Positions 1 to 9,567 are shown, counted from the stretch's first letter. The stretch: DNA of 64,000 nucleotides from Betaproteobacteria bacterium HGW-Betaproteobacteria-3 (GCA_002842205.1 PHCI01000019.1:36055-100054), one strand, 5' to 3'. Notes: a model not told the origin generated them from the sequence alone. Numbers and translations are program-made.

Positions 1-1233
1 AAACGCCAGCACGAACACCAGGATGTTCACCACGATCAGGAAGCCAAGCTGGCCGCCGGGCAGGCCGGTCAGCAGATGTTCAACCCAGATCGGGCCGTCC
101 ACACCCTGGAACGCCAGGCTGAACACCGTGGCGCCGATCAGGATGAACAGCACGAAGCACGACAGCTTCATGGTGGAGTCCATGGCTTGGCGCATCAGCT
201 TGAGGTCGATGCGCCGACGCGCCATCGCCATCGCCAGGGCGCCCACGGCCCCCATGGCGCCGCCTTCGGTGGGGGTGGCGATGCCCAAGAAAATCGTGCC
301 CAGCACCAGAAAGATCAGGGCCAGCGGCGGAATCAGCACGAAAGTCACCCGCTCGGCCATGCGCGACAGCAGGCCCAGTTTGAAGGCGCGGTTCACGAGC
401 GCGAAAACAAACGCCAGGCCAACCCCCACGCACATGGACGTGACGATGACTTCGTCCGCATGGACGGTGTCCGGACGCGATTTGCCAAAGGCGATGGCCG
501 CCGCCACCGACAGCGCCGTCAGGACGCCCAGCGAGCGCAGGCCGGGCGTGCCATCGTCTTCACGGATGGTGCGTGCCTCGGCGGGCAGCGCGGGCACCCA
601 TTTCGGTCGCACCATGCTGACCAGCACGATGTAGCCCAGATACAGTGCGGTCAGCACAAAGCCGGGGATGAACGCGCCCTTGTACAGGTCGCCCACGCTG
701 CGGCCGAGCTGGTCGGCCATCACGATCAGCACCAGCGAGGGCGGGATGATCTGCGCCAGCGTGCCGGACGCCGCAATGGCGCCGGTGGCCACGCGCCGGT
801 CGTAGCCATAGCGCAGCATGATGGGCAGCGAGATCAGGCCCATCGAGATCACCGACGCCGCCACCACGCCCGTGGTAGCCGCCAGCATGGCGCCCACCAG
901 AATCACCGCGTAAGCCAGGCCACCACGGATGGGGCCGAACAGCTGCCCGATGGTGTCAAGCAGGTCTTCGGCCATGCCCGAGCGCTCCAGAATCAGCCCC
1001 ATGAAGGTGAAGAACGGAATGGCCAGCAGCGTGTCGTTCTGCATGATGCCGAACATGCGCAGCGGCAGGCTTTGCAGGTAGGCCGGGTTGATGACCCCGA
1101 GCTCCACCGCCACAAAGCCAAAAAACAGTCCGCAGGCGGCCAGCGAAAACGCGACGGCATAGCCGAACATGAGGAACAGCACCAGCGAGCCGAACATGAT
1201 CGGCGCCATGTTGGCGGTCAGGAATTCGATCAT
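1..1233 (-). CDS. TRAP transporter large permease (DctM-like), partial
   Basis: Inner-membrane 12-TM subunit of a tripartite ATP-independent periplasmic (TRAP) transporter, which drives organic-acid uptake with an ion gradient. The minus-strand frame opens at an ATG (MIEFLTANMAPIMFG) and stays open for 411 codons to the window edge, so the C-terminus is cut off. It is strongly hydrophobic with DctM-type segments such as PFFTFMGLILERSGMAEDLL and IIPPSLVLIVMADQLG. The start overlaps the stop of the upstream small permease by four bases (ATGA), which implies one operon and translational coupling. The substrate cannot be told from the sequence. The matching solute-binding protein is not on the upstream side and may lie beyond the edge. 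Confidence 0.9.
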   Translation of the reverse strand, partial: MIEFLTANMAPIMFGSLVLFLMFGYAVAFSLAACGLFFGFVAVELGVINPAYLQSLPLRMFGIMQNDTLLAIPFFTFMGLILERSGMAEDLLDTIGQLFGPIRGGLAYAVILVGAMLAATTGVVAASVISMGLISLPIMLRYGYDRRVATGAIAASGTLAQIIPPSLVLIVMADQLGRSVGDLYKGAFIPGFVLTALYLGYIVLVSMVRPKWVPALPAEARTIREDDGTPGLRSLGVLTALSVAAAIAFGKSRPDTVHADEVIVTSMCVGVGLAFVFALVNRAFKLGLLSRMAERVTFVLIPPLALIFLVLGTIFLGIATPTEGGAMGAVGALAMAMARRRIDLKLMRQAMDSTMKLSCFVLFILIGATVFSLAFQGVDGPIWVEHLLTGLPGGQLGFLIVVNILVFVLAF

Positions 1234-1847
1234 TTTTGCGCTCCCAGCTGGGCGGCTTCGCGGGCCGACACTTCTTTTTGCTGCAGGAATTCCGCCAGCT
1301 CTTCCTCAGCGGACTTGGCCCCCGGCTTTTTGGTCGGATCGGGCACCAGCCCCTGGAGGAAGGCGATGCGCTTGATGAGCTCCGACACGGCTTGTATGCC
1401 CAGCAGCAGCATGCCGGCGGGCAGCAGCGCAAACACCGGCCAGCGGATCAGGCCGCCGGCGTTGGACGACACCTCCCCCGAGAGATAAGCCCCGATGACC
1501 AGTGGCATCGACAGCACGATGATGTAGCTGATGAAAGGCAGCAGGAAGACACAGATGCCCACGATGTCGATCCAGATCTGGGTCCGCTTGGTAAACCGGG
1601 CCGACACCACGTCAATCTTGACGTGCTCTTGCCGCAGCAGCGTGTAGCCGGCCGCCAGCATGAAAACCGCTGCAAACAGGTACCACTGGATTTCAAGGAA
1701 GGCGTTGGAGCTCCAGTCAAAAACCTTGCGCGTCACGGCATTGGCGGCGCTGATCAACACCGCCACCAACACCAGCCAGGCCACCCAACGGCCTAAAAAC
1801 TCGCTGAGCCGGTCAATCCAGCGCGAAAGGGTCAATAAAAATTGCAT
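1230..1847 (-). CDS. TRAP transporter small permease (DctQ-like)
   Basis: The 205-aa four-TM small membrane subunit of a TRAP transporter, which links the large permease to the periplasmic binding protein. Visible features are the N-terminal amphipathic stretch, the conserved 'NAVTRKVFDWSSNAFLEIQW' segment and the QEHVKIDV motif typical of DctQ proteins. A charged, probably cytoplasmic tail follows the last membrane segment. First gene of the leftward operon with dctM; its promoter should lie in the 160 bp before the divergent EgtB-like gene. Confidence 0.9.
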   Translation of the reverse strand: MQFLLTLSRWIDRLSEFLGRWVAWLVLVAVLISAANAVTRKVFDWSSNAFLEIQWYLFAAVFMLAAGYTLLRQEHVKIDVVSARFTKRTQIWIDIVGICVFLLPFISYIIVLSMPLVIGAYLSGEVSSNAGGLIRWPVFALLPAGMLLLGIQAVSELIKRIAFLQGLVPDPTKKPGAKSAEEELAEFLQQKEVSAREAAQLGAQK

Positions 1848-2037
1848 GCGATCTCCGTCAAAACAAACCCGGACGGCCCGCCCAAAACCCGCAAATCGCG
1901 GGCCAGGGGCGCTGGCGCCACGGCAACCGTCGAGGTTACCTTGTTACAGTCGGGAAATGCTTCCGCCGCCGATGCTTTCGATTAAGGGTAAACACTGAAT
2001 ATTTCATGTGGCAGAAAAGCAGGGGGCCAACCCGCGC

Positions 2038-3309
2038 ATGAGCACTGAATTTCCATCGTCGCTGCACAACATTTCCATCGACTCGCCGCAGATGCGGCAC
2101 GCCGGGCGGGACCTGCTGTCGCTGGCCCTGATGGACGCGCGTAACCACAGCCTGTTCCTGTTCTCGCAGTTCGAGAACGTGGCGGCGTTGGCCACGCCCT
2201 TGCGCGCGCCGCCCACGCCATGGACCGACCCGCCGCTATGGCAGCTCGGGCACATCGGCTGGTTCCAGGAGTATTGGGTCGGGCGCCATTTGCAGCGCAA
2301 CGCGGGCCTGCTGCGCGGCGGTGCCGGCGGTGCGCCCCCGGCCCGGCTGGCGTCGATCGAGCCGCTGGCCGATGGCTGGTGGGATGACGCCACGGTCCCG
2401 CCCGAAACCCGCTGGACGCTCGCCCTGCCGGACGTGGCCACCACGCGCGCCTATCTGCTCGAAACGCTCGAGACCACGCTCGATCTGCTGGCCCGCGCGG
2501 GCGACGACGACGCCGCGCTGGACTGTTACCGCCTCTGCCTGTTCCACGAAGACCTGCACAGCGAGGCGCTGGCCGTCGCCGCGCAGACGCTGGGCGTGCC
2601 GCTGCCCATGGCGGCCGTGCCCGCGATGGCCACCCGCAGCCCGGTGCGCGTGCCGGCCACCCGCTGGCGCCTGGGGGCCGAGCCGGGTGGCTTTGCGTTG
2701 GACAACGAGCGACCGGTCCACGAGGTGGCCGTGCCCGAGTTCGAGATCGACGCCCAGCCTGTGAGCTGGGCCCAGTTCGTGGAGTTTGTGGACGACGGCG
2801 GCTACGACACCGAGGCCTGGTGGTCGCCACCGGGCTGGGCCTGGCTGCAGCGCGAAGCGGGCGCCGAAGGGCGGCGCGGCCCGCGCTTTGTCGAGCAGAT
2901 CGGCGTGGCCAGTGGCGCCGTCATGCAGACGCGGTTTGGTCGCGCCACCCGCATGTCGGCCCAACAGCCGGCCATGCACCTGACCTGGTGGGAGGCCGAG
3001 GCCTGGGCCCGCTGGGCCGGGCGGCGCCTGCCCTCGGAAGTGGAATGGGAACTGGCGGCCCACACCGCCGCGCGCCGCGGCTTCCATTGGGGCGATGTGT
3101 GGGAATGGACCGGCACCACGTTCCGGGCCTATCCGGGGTTTGTGGCCGGCGCCTGGCAAGACTATTCGCTGCCCGCCTTTGGCCACTGCAAGGCGGTGCG
3201 CGGCGCCTCGTTTGCCACGCGCTCGCGCATGAAGCAGCCGCGCTTTCGCGCGTTTCACCCACCCGGGCGCGATGACTTTTTTGTCGGTTTTCGCACCTGC
3301 GCGCTGTGA
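2038..3309 (+). CDS. EgtB/SenA-family non-haem iron C-S or C-Se bond-forming enzyme
   Basis: About 423 aa: an N-terminal DinB-like helical domain followed by a C-terminal FGE-sulfatase (SUMF1-like) domain. This is the architecture of EgtB (ergothioneine sulfoxide synthase) and SenA (selenoneine synthase). The metal-binding signature HX3HXE is present as HEDLHSE (about residues 170-176), and the family motif GHIGWFQEYW lies near residue 75. The C-terminal WEWTGTTFRAYPGF and VRGASFATRSRM segments are typical of the second domain. The ATG at 2038 is preferred; an in-frame GTG at 2008 has no better ribosome site. No senB- or egtD-like partner lies next to it, so the substrate (sulfur or selenium donor) is unresolved. 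Its last 55 bp overlap the convergent regulator gene. Confidence 0.8.
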   Translation: MSTEFPSSLHNISIDSPQMRHAGRDLLSLALMDARNHSLFLFSQFENVAALATPLRAPPTPWTDPPLWQLGHIGWFQEYWVGRHLQRNAGLLRGGAGGAPPARLASIEPLADGWWDDATVPPETRWTLALPDVATTRAYLLETLETTLDLLARAGDDDAALDCYRLCLFHEDLHSEALAVAAQTLGVPLPMAAVPAMATRSPVRVPATRWRLGAEPGGFALDNERPVHEVAVPEFEIDAQPVSWAQFVEFVDDGGYDTEAWWSPPGWAWLQREAGAEGRRGPRFVEQIGVASGAVMQTRFGRATRMSAQQPAMHLTWWEAEAWARWAGRRLPSEVEWELAAHTAARRGFHWGDVWEWTGTTFRAYPGFVAGAWQDYSLPAFGHCKAVRGASFATRSRMKQPRFRAFHPPGRDDFFVGFRTCAL

Positions 3310-4430
3310 TCCGGCGACGTGGCCGGGAACGACCACCACGGCAACACCCGCTTGAGTGACAGCACCTGGCCGCTTTCATGCGGCGCATAGCCGGGAATGG
3401 ACGCCAGTGCGTCTTGCCATGCAGCGCTGTGCAGCACGGCCAGCAACTGTTCCACGGCCGGGGTGCCCAGCGCGGACCGGAGGCACACCAGGTAATAAAA
3501 CTCATCGACCAGGGGCACAAAGCCCAGCCCCCGCGCCTGGGCCGCGGCCTCAATGCCCGGGCCCACATCGGCGCTGCCGCTGGCCACGGCCTGGGCCACG
3601 GCGTCGTGTGAGGGCTCGGCACTGCCGTAACCGTGCACCGCAGCGGGGTCGATATGGGCTTGCCGCAGCAGGTCGTCCATCAGCACCCGCGTGCCCGAGC
3701 CGATGGCGCGGTTCACAAAACGCATGCCCGGGCGCAGCAGATCGGCCAGCGCGACGATGCCGCGCGGGTTGCCGGGTCGCACGATCAAGCCCTGTGTGCG
3801 GCGTGCAAACCCGATCAGTTTGTGCTGACCGGGTCGCAGCAGCGGGCGATAGGCCTCGGCCGCGCGCGAGTCGGCGGCCGGTCGCCCGACCGCATGAAAC
3901 CCGGCCATCACGCAGCGCCCCTGGTTCAGCGCCTGGATCGCGTCCACGCTGCCGGTGAAGCGGATGTCCAGGTGCAGCTGGCCGGCCGCAACGGCTTCGC
4001 CGGTGGCACGGCCCAGCGTGTGTTCGCGCAGCACGGCCAGGGCCTCGTCATGGCTGGCGTAAAAGGTGAGCACGTGGGCGCTGTCGTCAAACGCCACGGC
4101 AAAGGCGCGTGCCAGATCCACCCGCAACGCCTCGATCTGCGGGCTCAGGCGGGCCTGGGCCTGGCGCTCGGCCCACAGCAATTTGTCGCCAAACTCGCTC
4201 AGGCGTGCCGGTTGGCCTTTTTCCCAGACGATCAGCGGCTGCCCCAGCGACTGCTCCCAGCGCTTGAGCTCGCCCCAGACGTGGCGGTACGACAGCCCCA
4301 GCGTCTTGGCCGCCGCCGAAATCGAGCCGCTGGAACGCACCGCCTGCAGCAGGTCCATCAGCGCGTTGCGGATCAGGCCGACCGTGCCGCGCTCGCTGGC
4401 CAGGGCGTAGGAGAGTTCAACGTGATGCAC
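3255..4430 (-). CDS. ModE-type HTH regulator with PBP-like effector domain
   Basis: 391 aa, GTG start. The N-terminus (about residues 20-80) is a LysR/ModE-type winged helix (SSGSISAAAKTLGLSYRHVW). The C-terminal two-thirds resembles a periplasmic-binding-protein fold of the PBP-like (COG1910) type, with NRAIGSGTRVLMDDLL and GSADVGPGIEAAA. Proteins of this build sit next to tungstate/molybdate transporters and probably sense the oxyanion. It is divergent from tupBCA across a 125-bp gap that holds an inverted repeat GCTATG-N10-CATAGC. Its 3' end overlaps the neighbouring EgtB-like gene by 55 bp. Regulation of tup is an inference from position. Confidence 0.85.
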   Translation of the reverse strand: MHHVELSYALASERGTVGLIRNALMDLLQAVRSSGSISAAAKTLGLSYRHVWGELKRWEQSLGQPLIVWEKGQPARLSEFGDKLLWAERQAQARLSPQIEALRVDLARAFAVAFDDSAHVLTFYASHDEALAVLREHTLGRATGEAVAAGQLHLDIRFTGSVDAIQALNQGRCVMAGFHAVGRPAADSRAAEAYRPLLRPGQHKLIGFARRTQGLIVRPGNPRGIVALADLLRPGMRFVNRAIGSGTRVLMDDLLRQAHIDPAAVHGYGSAEPSHDAVAQAVASGSADVGPGIEAAAQARGLGFVPLVDEFYYLVCLRSALGTPAVEQLLAVLHSAAWQDALASIPGYAPHESGQVLSLKRVLPWWSFPATSPDHSAQVRKPTKKSSRPGG

Positions 4431-4480
4431 AACGCGAAGTGTGCCTCATGGCGATCCCGCGCGACCATGGCCTTGCGGGC

Positions 4481-4502
4481 GCTATGCACGGGACTTCATA
4501 GC
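4481..4502. promoter_or_regulatory. Candidate operator of the ModE-like regulator
   Basis: A perfect 6-bp inverted repeat, GCTATG-N10-CATAGC, in the intergenic region between the divergent ModE-like regulator and tupB. Known ModE boxes have a similar outline (CGCTAT ... ATAGCG halves about one helical turn apart). The role is inferred from symmetry and position. Confidence 0.45.
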
Positions 4503-4555
4503 TCGCCTTCCCCGATGCGGGGGCATGGCGTGGGCGCTTAAGCTCCACCCCCTGA

Positions 4556-5293
4556 ATGAACACTTTCTCGGAAAGCGCGGCCCTCGCGCTGACGCTCATC
4601 GCGTCGCTGGACCCCGCCCTCTGGACCATCGTCGGGCGCTCGCTTGGCGTGAGCGCAACCGCCTGCCTGCTGGCCTGCGGCGCCGGCCTGGTGCTGGGCG
4701 CCTGGCTGGGCGTGGCGCGTTTTGCCGGTCGCGACGCCCTGCTCACGGTGCTCAACACGCTGCTGGCCCTGCCGTCGGTGGTCGTGGGCCTGCTGGTGTA
4801 CCTGTTGCTGTCGCGCTCCGGGCCGCTCGGGTTTCTGGGCTGGATGTTTTCCTTCAAGGCCATGGTGGTGGCCCAGGTGTTTCTGGTGCTGCCGGTGGTC
4901 ACGGCCCTGACGCGCCAGGTGGTTGAAGACGTGGAGCGCGGTCATGGCGAACAGCTGCAGTCGCTGGGCGCGGGGCCGCTGCTGCGCAGCCTCATGCTGG
5001 CCTGGGACGAGCGCTATGCGCTGCTCACGGTCCTGATCGCCGCCTTTGGCCGCGCCATCTCGGAAGTGGGGGCGGTGATGATCGTCGGCGGCAACATCGA
5101 CGGCTTCACGCGCGTCATGACCACCGCCATTGCCCTGGAAACCAGCAAGGGCGACCTGCCGCTGGCGCTGGCGCTGGGGCTGATCCTGCTGGGCGTGGTG
5201 CTGGTGCTCAACGCCCTGATCGCCGGGCTGCGGCGCTGGCGCGAGCGGCGTGACGGCAGTGTCGGCGCTTTCAGCCGGGTGGTGGCAGCGTGA
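4556..5293 (+). CDS. tupB: Tungstate ABC transporter permease TupB
   Basis: 245-aa inner-membrane permease with five to six hydrophobic segments and the conserved EAA-like loop (GHGEQLQSLGAGPLLRSL ... GRAISEVGAVMIVGGN). First gene of a three-gene run permease-ATPase-binding protein whose last gene is clearly TupA-like, which sets the substrate as tungstate (or a related oxyanion). Divergent from the ModE-like regulator. Its stop (TGA, 5291-5293) overlaps a possible GTG start of the ATPase gene. Confidence 0.88.
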   Translation: MNTFSESAALALTLIASLDPALWTIVGRSLGVSATACLLACGAGLVLGAWLGVARFAGRDALLTVLNTLLALPSVVVGLLVYLLLSRSGPLGFLGWMFSFKAMVVAQVFLVLPVVTALTRQVVEDVERGHGEQLQSLGAGPLLRSLMLAWDERYALLTVLIAAFGRAISEVGAVMIVGGNIDGFTRVMTTAIALETSKGDLPLALALGLILLGVVLVLNALIAGLRRWRERRDGSVGAFSRVVAA

Positions 5294-5355
5294 GCGCAGC
5301 GCCGGGCCGTTCCCAAGCAAGCTCGCACCGCAGCCCGCAGGGCGGAGGTGCTCCA

Positions 5356-6141
5356 GTGAACGTCCAGGCTGTGGCAGGGCACACCGTGCCGGCAGGCTTG
5401 TCCGCGCCCGCCCGGCTTGCCCTGAACGTGCGCCCGGTGTTCGAGCTGACGCGGGTCAGCGTGCAGTTCGGCCGTGTCATGGCCCTGGCCGACGCGAGCC
5501 TGTCCATCTTTGCGGGCGAGCGCGTCGCGCTGGTGGGGGCCAACGGCAGCGGCAAGAGCACCCTGCTGCGGGTTCTCAACCGCCTGTGCCGGCCCAGCGC
5601 CGGGCAACTGGCCAGCGACGCCACGGCCCGCCACGCCATGCTGTTTCAGCGCCCGCACATGCTGCGCACCACGGCCCAGAACAATGTGGCACTGGCCCTG
5701 TGGCTGGCTGGCACGCCGTGGCGCGCGGCCCGAGCGCAGGCCCTGGCCGCGCTGGAGCGGGTCGAGCTGGCGGCCATCGCCCAGCGCAACGCGCGCACGC
5801 TCTCGGGCGGGCAACAGCAACGCCTGGCGCTGGCCCGGGCCTGGGCGCTGCAGCCCGACGTGCTGCTGCTCGACGAGCCCACCGCCAGCCTGGACCCGCA
5901 CGCCAAACGCGAGGTTGAGGCGCTGATGGCCGACTTCGCCGCCGGCACTGAAGCGCGGCGCCTGACCATGGTCTTTGCCAGCCACAACCTCGGCCAGGTC
6001 AAGCGCCTGGCCGACCGCGTGATCTACCTCGAAGGCGGCCGTGTGCTGGCCGACCTGCCGGTGGAGCTTTTTTTCAACGGGGCGCTGCTGCAAGCGGCTT
6101 ACCCCGAAGCCCATTTGTTTGTCAAAGGAGAAATGTCATGA
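5356..6141 (+). CDS. tupC: Tungstate ABC transporter ATP-binding protein TupC
   Basis: Cytoplasmic ATPase of the tungstate importer. Walker A (GANGSGKST), the ABC signature (LSGGQQQRLALARAW) and Walker B (VLLLDEPTASLD) are all present in order, followed by the H-loop (FASHNLGQ). The GTG at 5356 follows a strong GGAGG seven bases upstream. An in-frame GTG at 5290 would overlap the tupB stop but adds 22 residues from sequence that resembles intergenic repeat. The stop overlaps the tupA start (ATGTCATGA). Confidence 0.88.
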   Translation: MNVQAVAGHTVPAGLSAPARLALNVRPVFELTRVSVQFGRVMALADASLSIFAGERVALVGANGSGKSTLLRVLNRLCRPSAGQLASDATARHAMLFQRPHMLRTTAQNNVALALWLAGTPWRAARAQALAALERVELAAIAQRNARTLSGGQQQRLALARAWALQPDVLLLDEPTASLDPHAKREVEALMADFAAGTEARRLTMVFASHNLGQVKRLADRVIYLEGGRVLADLPVELFFNGALLQAAYPEAHLFVKGEMS

Positions 6142-6965
6142 CAATTTTGAAGCTTTTTAGCCGCTCAGCCCCCGTCAAATGGACATTATTTGCTGCTATT
6201 TCAGTAGCAAGCCTGGCCGCGGCGGCGGAGTCCATCGTGGTGTCGTCGACCACCTCCACCGAGCAGTCCGGCCTGTTTGCGCACCTGCTGCCCGAGTTCA
6301 GGAAGGCCACCGGGATCGACGTCAAGGTGGTGGCACTGGGCACGGGCCAGGCGCTGGACATGGCGCGCCGTGGCGACGCCGACGTGGTGTTCGTGCACGA
6401 CCAGGCGGCCGAGGAGAAATTCCTCGCCGAAGGCCATGGCCTCAAGCGCCAACCCGTCATGTACAACGACTTCGTGCTGGTGGGCCCCAAAGCCGATCCG
6501 GCCGGGGCCAAAGGCAAGGACATCGTCGAAGGCCTGAAAAAGCTCGCGGCGGCCAACGCCGCCTTCATCTCGCGCGGTGACAAGAGCGGCACCTACGCAG
6601 CCGAATTGCGCTTCTGGAAAATGGCCGACCTGACCGACCAGCACGGCAGCGGCTACAAGGCCTGCGGCTGCGGCATGGGCCCGGCGCTCAACATCGCCGC
6701 CTCCAGCAACGCCTACGCGCTGACCGACCGCGGCACCTGGCTCAACTTCAAGAACCGGGCCGACCTCGCGGTGCTGGTCGAAGGCGACAAGCGCCTGTTC
6801 AACCAGTACGGCGTGATGGTGGTCAACCCCGCCAGGCACCCGCAGGTCAAGCGGGCCGATGCGCAGAAGTTTGTCGATTGGCTGGTGTCGGCCCCGGGGC
6901 AGGCGGTGATCGCCAGCTACAAGATCGGCGGCGAGCAGCTGTTTTTCCCGAACGCCGACCAGTAA
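6138..6965 (+). CDS. tupA: Tungstate-binding periplasmic protein TupA
   Basis: 275 aa. After a signal peptide ending near AAAAES the protein has the TupA ligand motif (SSTTSTEQSGL, about residues 36-46), then GTGQALDMARRGDADVV and MYNDFVLVGPK, all hallmarks of the tungstate-binding family. The first 25 codons are largely encoded by a copy of the window's interspersed repeat (residues APVKWTLFAAISVAS), so the export signal appears to be built from repeat DNA. The gene ends three bases from the stop of the convergent modC. Confidence 0.92.
   Translation: MTILKLFSRSAPVKWTLFAAISVASLAAAAESIVVSSTTSTEQSGLFAHLLPEFRKATGIDVKVVALGTGQALDMARRGDADVVFVHDQAAEEKFLAEGHGLKRQPVMYNDFVLVGPKADPAGAKGKDIVEGLKKLAAANAAFISRGDKSGTYAAELRFWKMADLTDQHGSGYKACGCGMGPALNIAASSNAYALTDRGTWLNFKNRADLAVLVEGDKRLFNQYGVMVVNPARHPQVKRADAQKFVDWLVSAPGQAVIASYKIGGEQLFFPNADQ
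6149..6212 (+). repeat. Interspersed repeat copy R1 (inside tupA signal peptide)
   Basis: Forward copy of the roughly 60-nt family: a GAAGCTTTTTAG-like entry, core CCCCCGTCAAATGG, then TTTGCTGCTATTT. It lies entirely in the reading frame of tupA. Confidence 0.8.
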
Positions 6966-6968
6966 AAA

Positions 6969-8057
6969 TCACGACAGCAGCGCCGCCGACTTGACCTGCA
7001 GCCACACCGGCGCGCCCACGGCCAGCCCCAGCGTGTGCACCGACCGGCGCGTCAGGCGGGCCAGAAACAGCTGGTCCTGCACGCGCACGCCCAGCATGGC
7101 CTGGCCCGGGTGGGCGTCGTCCGCGATCTGCGCCACCGTGCCGGGCAGCGCGTTCACGATGCTCGAACCTTCGGGCCGCGTGACCGCCAGGCTCACGTCG
7201 CGCGCCAGCACGCGCACCCGTGCGCGATGCCCCAGCGGCGCGCCGCCATCGCGAATCCACAGACTGCCCCCCGCGAACGCCACGCGGCACAGGTGCCAGC
7301 GGGCGTCGCGCTCGGCCACCACGCCGTCGAGCAGCACGCCCGCGTCTTCGCCCACGGTGATGGGCAGGTCCAGCCGCGACAGCACCGCGGCCACCGGCCC
7401 CGCGGCCAGCACCCGGCCTGCGGCCAGCACCACCAGCGTGTCGGCCAGCCGCGCCACCTCGTCGGCCGCATGGCTGACGTACAGCATGGGGATGTCGAGT
7501 TCGTCGCGCAGCCGCTCCAGCCAGGGCAGGATCTCCTGCTTGCGCGCCAGATCCAGCGCGGCCAGCGGCTCGTCCAGCAGCAGCAGGCGCGGGCTGGTGG
7601 CCAGCGCGCGGGCGATGGCGACGCGCTGGCGCTCGCCGCCCGACAGCGTGGCCGGCAGGCGGTCCATCAGGGCACCGATGCCAAGCAGTTCGACGGCCTG
7701 CTCCAGCGCAATGCGGTGCTGGGCAGGCGGCACGCGCTGGAGGCCGAACGTCACGTTGCCACGCACGCTCAGGTGCGCGAACAGGCTGGCCTCCTGGAAC
7801 ACATAGCCCAGCGCGCGGCGGTGGGGCGGCCGCCAGACGCGCGCGGCGTCGTCCTGCCACACCTCGCCCAGCACGCTGACCTGTCCGCCCGAGGCGCGCT
7901 CCAGGCCCGCGATTGCCCGCAGGCAGGTGGTCTTGCCCGAGCCCGAGGCACCGAACAGCGCGGTGATGCCGCGCGCCGGCAGGTCAAGCGCCACGTCCAG
8001 TGTGAAATCGGCGCGCGCCAGCTGCAAACGGGCGTGGATTCCTGGCGCGGTGTTCAT
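6969..8057 (-). CDS. modC: Molybdate ABC transporter ATP-binding protein ModC
   Basis: 362 aa. ABC ATPase domain with Walker A (GASGSGKTT), signature ([15 protein letters not shown]) and Walker B ([12 protein letters not shown]), followed by a C-terminal TOBE/MOP-type oxyanion-binding domain (about residues 290-355), which is diagnostic of ModC. The ATG at 8057 overlaps the modB stop (ATGA); a longer open frame upstream is modB read out of frame. Last gene of modABC, convergent with tupA. Confidence 0.92.
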   Translation of the reverse strand: MNTAPGIHARLQLARADFTLDVALDLPARGITALFGASGSGKTTCLRAIAGLERASGGQVSVLGEVWQDDAARVWRPPHRRALGYVFQEASLFAHLSVRGNVTFGLQRVPPAQHRIALEQAVELLGIGALMDRLPATLSGGERQRVAIARALATSPRLLLLDEPLAALDLARKQEILPWLERLRDELDIPMLYVSHAADEVARLADTLVVLAAGRVLAAGPVAAVLSRLDLPITVGEDAGVLLDGVVAERDARWHLCRVAFAGGSLWIRDGGAPLGHRARVRVLARDVSLAVTRPEGSSIVNALPGTVAQIADDAHPGQAMLGVRVQDQLFLARLTRRSVHTLGLAVGAPVWLQVKSAALLS

Positions 8058-8755
8058 GCGACGGTGCGCGGGGCGGTGCCCGCGCGGCGCTGGTTGAACC
8101 ACTGCATGGCCAGCAGCACGACAAACGCAAACACCAGCATCACCAGCGCCAGCCGGTGGGCCTGGGTGTATTCCAGCGCCTCCACGTGGTCGTAGATCTG
8201 GACCGACACCACGCGCGTCTGGCCCGGGATGTTGCCGCCCACCATCAGCACCACGCCAAACTCGCCCACCGTGTGCGCAAAGGTCATGACCATGCCGGTG
8301 ATGAACCCGGGCCACGCGAGCGGCACCGCCACGTGGAAGAACCGGTCCCAGGGCCCGGCGCGCAGCATGGCAGCGGCTTCGAGCGGGCGTGTCCCCATCG
8401 CTTCCAGCGCGTTGTGGATCGGCTGCACCATGAACGGCAGCGAATAAAACACCGACGCCACGATCAGCCCCCAGAACGTGAACGGCAGGATGCCGATGCC
8501 CAGCGCCTGGGTCAGCTCACCCACCGGCCCTTTGGGCCCCATCAGCACCAGCAGGTAAAAGCCGATCACGGTGGGCGGCAGCACGATGGGCATGGCCACC
8601 ACGGCCATCACCGGCGCCTTCCAGGCCGAACGGGTGCGCGCCAGCCACCAGGCGATGGGCGTGCCCAGCACCAGGAGAATCAGCGTCGTCAGGGTTGAAA
8701 CCCGAAGCGTCAGCCCGATGGCCTGCCAGTCCTGCGGGCTCAACTCAAAACCCAT
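8054..8755 (-). CDS. modB: Molybdate ABC transporter permease ModB
   Basis: 233-aa inner-membrane permease with about five TM segments. Conserved blocks include the ModB signature [16 protein letters not shown] and the ATPase-docking loop ([23 protein letters not shown] region), then [19 protein letters not shown]. It sits 2 bp after modA and overlaps modC by four bases, a compact modABC operon. Confidence 0.93.
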   Translation of the reverse strand: MGFELSPQDWQAIGLTLRVSTLTTLILLVLGTPIAWWLARTRSAWKAPVMAVVAMPIVLPPTVIGFYLLVLMGPKGPVGELTQALGIGILPFTFWGLIVASVFYSLPFMVQPIHNALEAMGTRPLEAAAMLRAGPWDRFFHVAVPLAWPGFITGMVMTFAHTVGEFGVVLMVGGNIPGQTRVVSVQIYDHVEALEYTQAHRLALVMLVFAFVVLLAMQWFNQRRAGTAPRTVA

Positions 8756-8757
8756 GG

Positions 8758-9567
8758 TCAGAGTTCATAGCCATAAGACCGCACCAGCGCGTGGATGCGG
8801 GGCGATTTCAACAGCGTCAACAGCGCCTGGGCGGCCGGGTTGTGCGCGCCCGTGCGCAGCAGCACCGCATCCTGCCGGATCGGCCGGTACAGGGTGGGCG
8901 GCACCTGCCACAGCGATCCGCTTTTCAGCCGCCCGCCTTCCAACACCTGCGACAACGCCACAAAACCCAGATCGGCGTTGCCGGTGGCGATGAACGCATA
9001 GGTCTGGCCGACGCTCTCGCCCTGCACCAGACGCGGCTCGACGCTGTGCCACAAGCCCAGCGCGTTCAGGGTCTCGACCGCCGCTGCGCCGTAGGGGGCG
9101 GTCTTGGGCGAAGCGATGGCCAGTTTGCGAAAGCCGCCTTGCGCCAACACTTGGCCCTGTGGGTCCACGAGTTTCGGGTCGGCCGACCACAGCGCCAGCT
9201 TGCCCTGCGCGTAGGTGAAGCGCGAGCCGGGCACCACCCGGTCTGCGGCTTCCAGCGCCTGTGGCGACGCCTGGTTGGCCGCCAGAAACACCTCAAACGG
9301 CGCGCCGTTGAGAATCTGCGCATGCAACTTGCCGGTCGAGCCGAAGGTGAGCAGTGCCGTGTGGCCGGTGGTTTTCTCGAACACCGCGGCGACAGCCTTC
9401 ATGGGCTCGGTGAAGTTGGCGGCCACGGCCACTTGCACCTGCGCCGCCTGCGCGTGGCCCGCACTCAACGCCCCGGCCGCGATGAGCCCCAGCGTTGCGC
9501 GCCAGATCTGCAAGGGAAGGCTTTTTTGAGCTGCTTCAAAAAAAAGAGCAAAGGTTTGAGCAATCAC
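8758..9567 (-). CDS. modA: Molybdate-binding periplasmic protein ModA
   Basis: 269 aa. The mature part starts after AGHAQA and shows the ModA motif [14 protein letters not shown] followed by [16 protein letters not shown] and [10 protein letters not shown]. The frame opens with a GTG formed by the sequence CCCCCGTG; the first 20 residues ([20 protein letters not shown]) come from repeat-like DNA and precede a normal hydrophobic export signal. No convincing ribosome site is seen before that GTG, so the true start could be a TTG further in. Confidence 0.9.
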   Translation of the reverse strand: MIAQTFALFFEAAQKSLPLQIWRATLGLIAAGALSAGHAQAAQVQVAVAANFTEPMKAVAAVFEKTTGHTALLTFGSTGKLHAQILNGAPFEVFLAANQASPQALEAADRVVPGSRFTYAQGKLALWSADPKLVDPQGQVLAQGGFRKLAIASPKTAPYGAAAVETLNALGLWHSVEPRLVQGESVGQTYAFIATGNADLGFVALSQVLEGGRLKSGSLWQVPPTLYRPIRQDAVLLRTGAHNPAAQALLTLLKSPRIHALVRSYGYEL

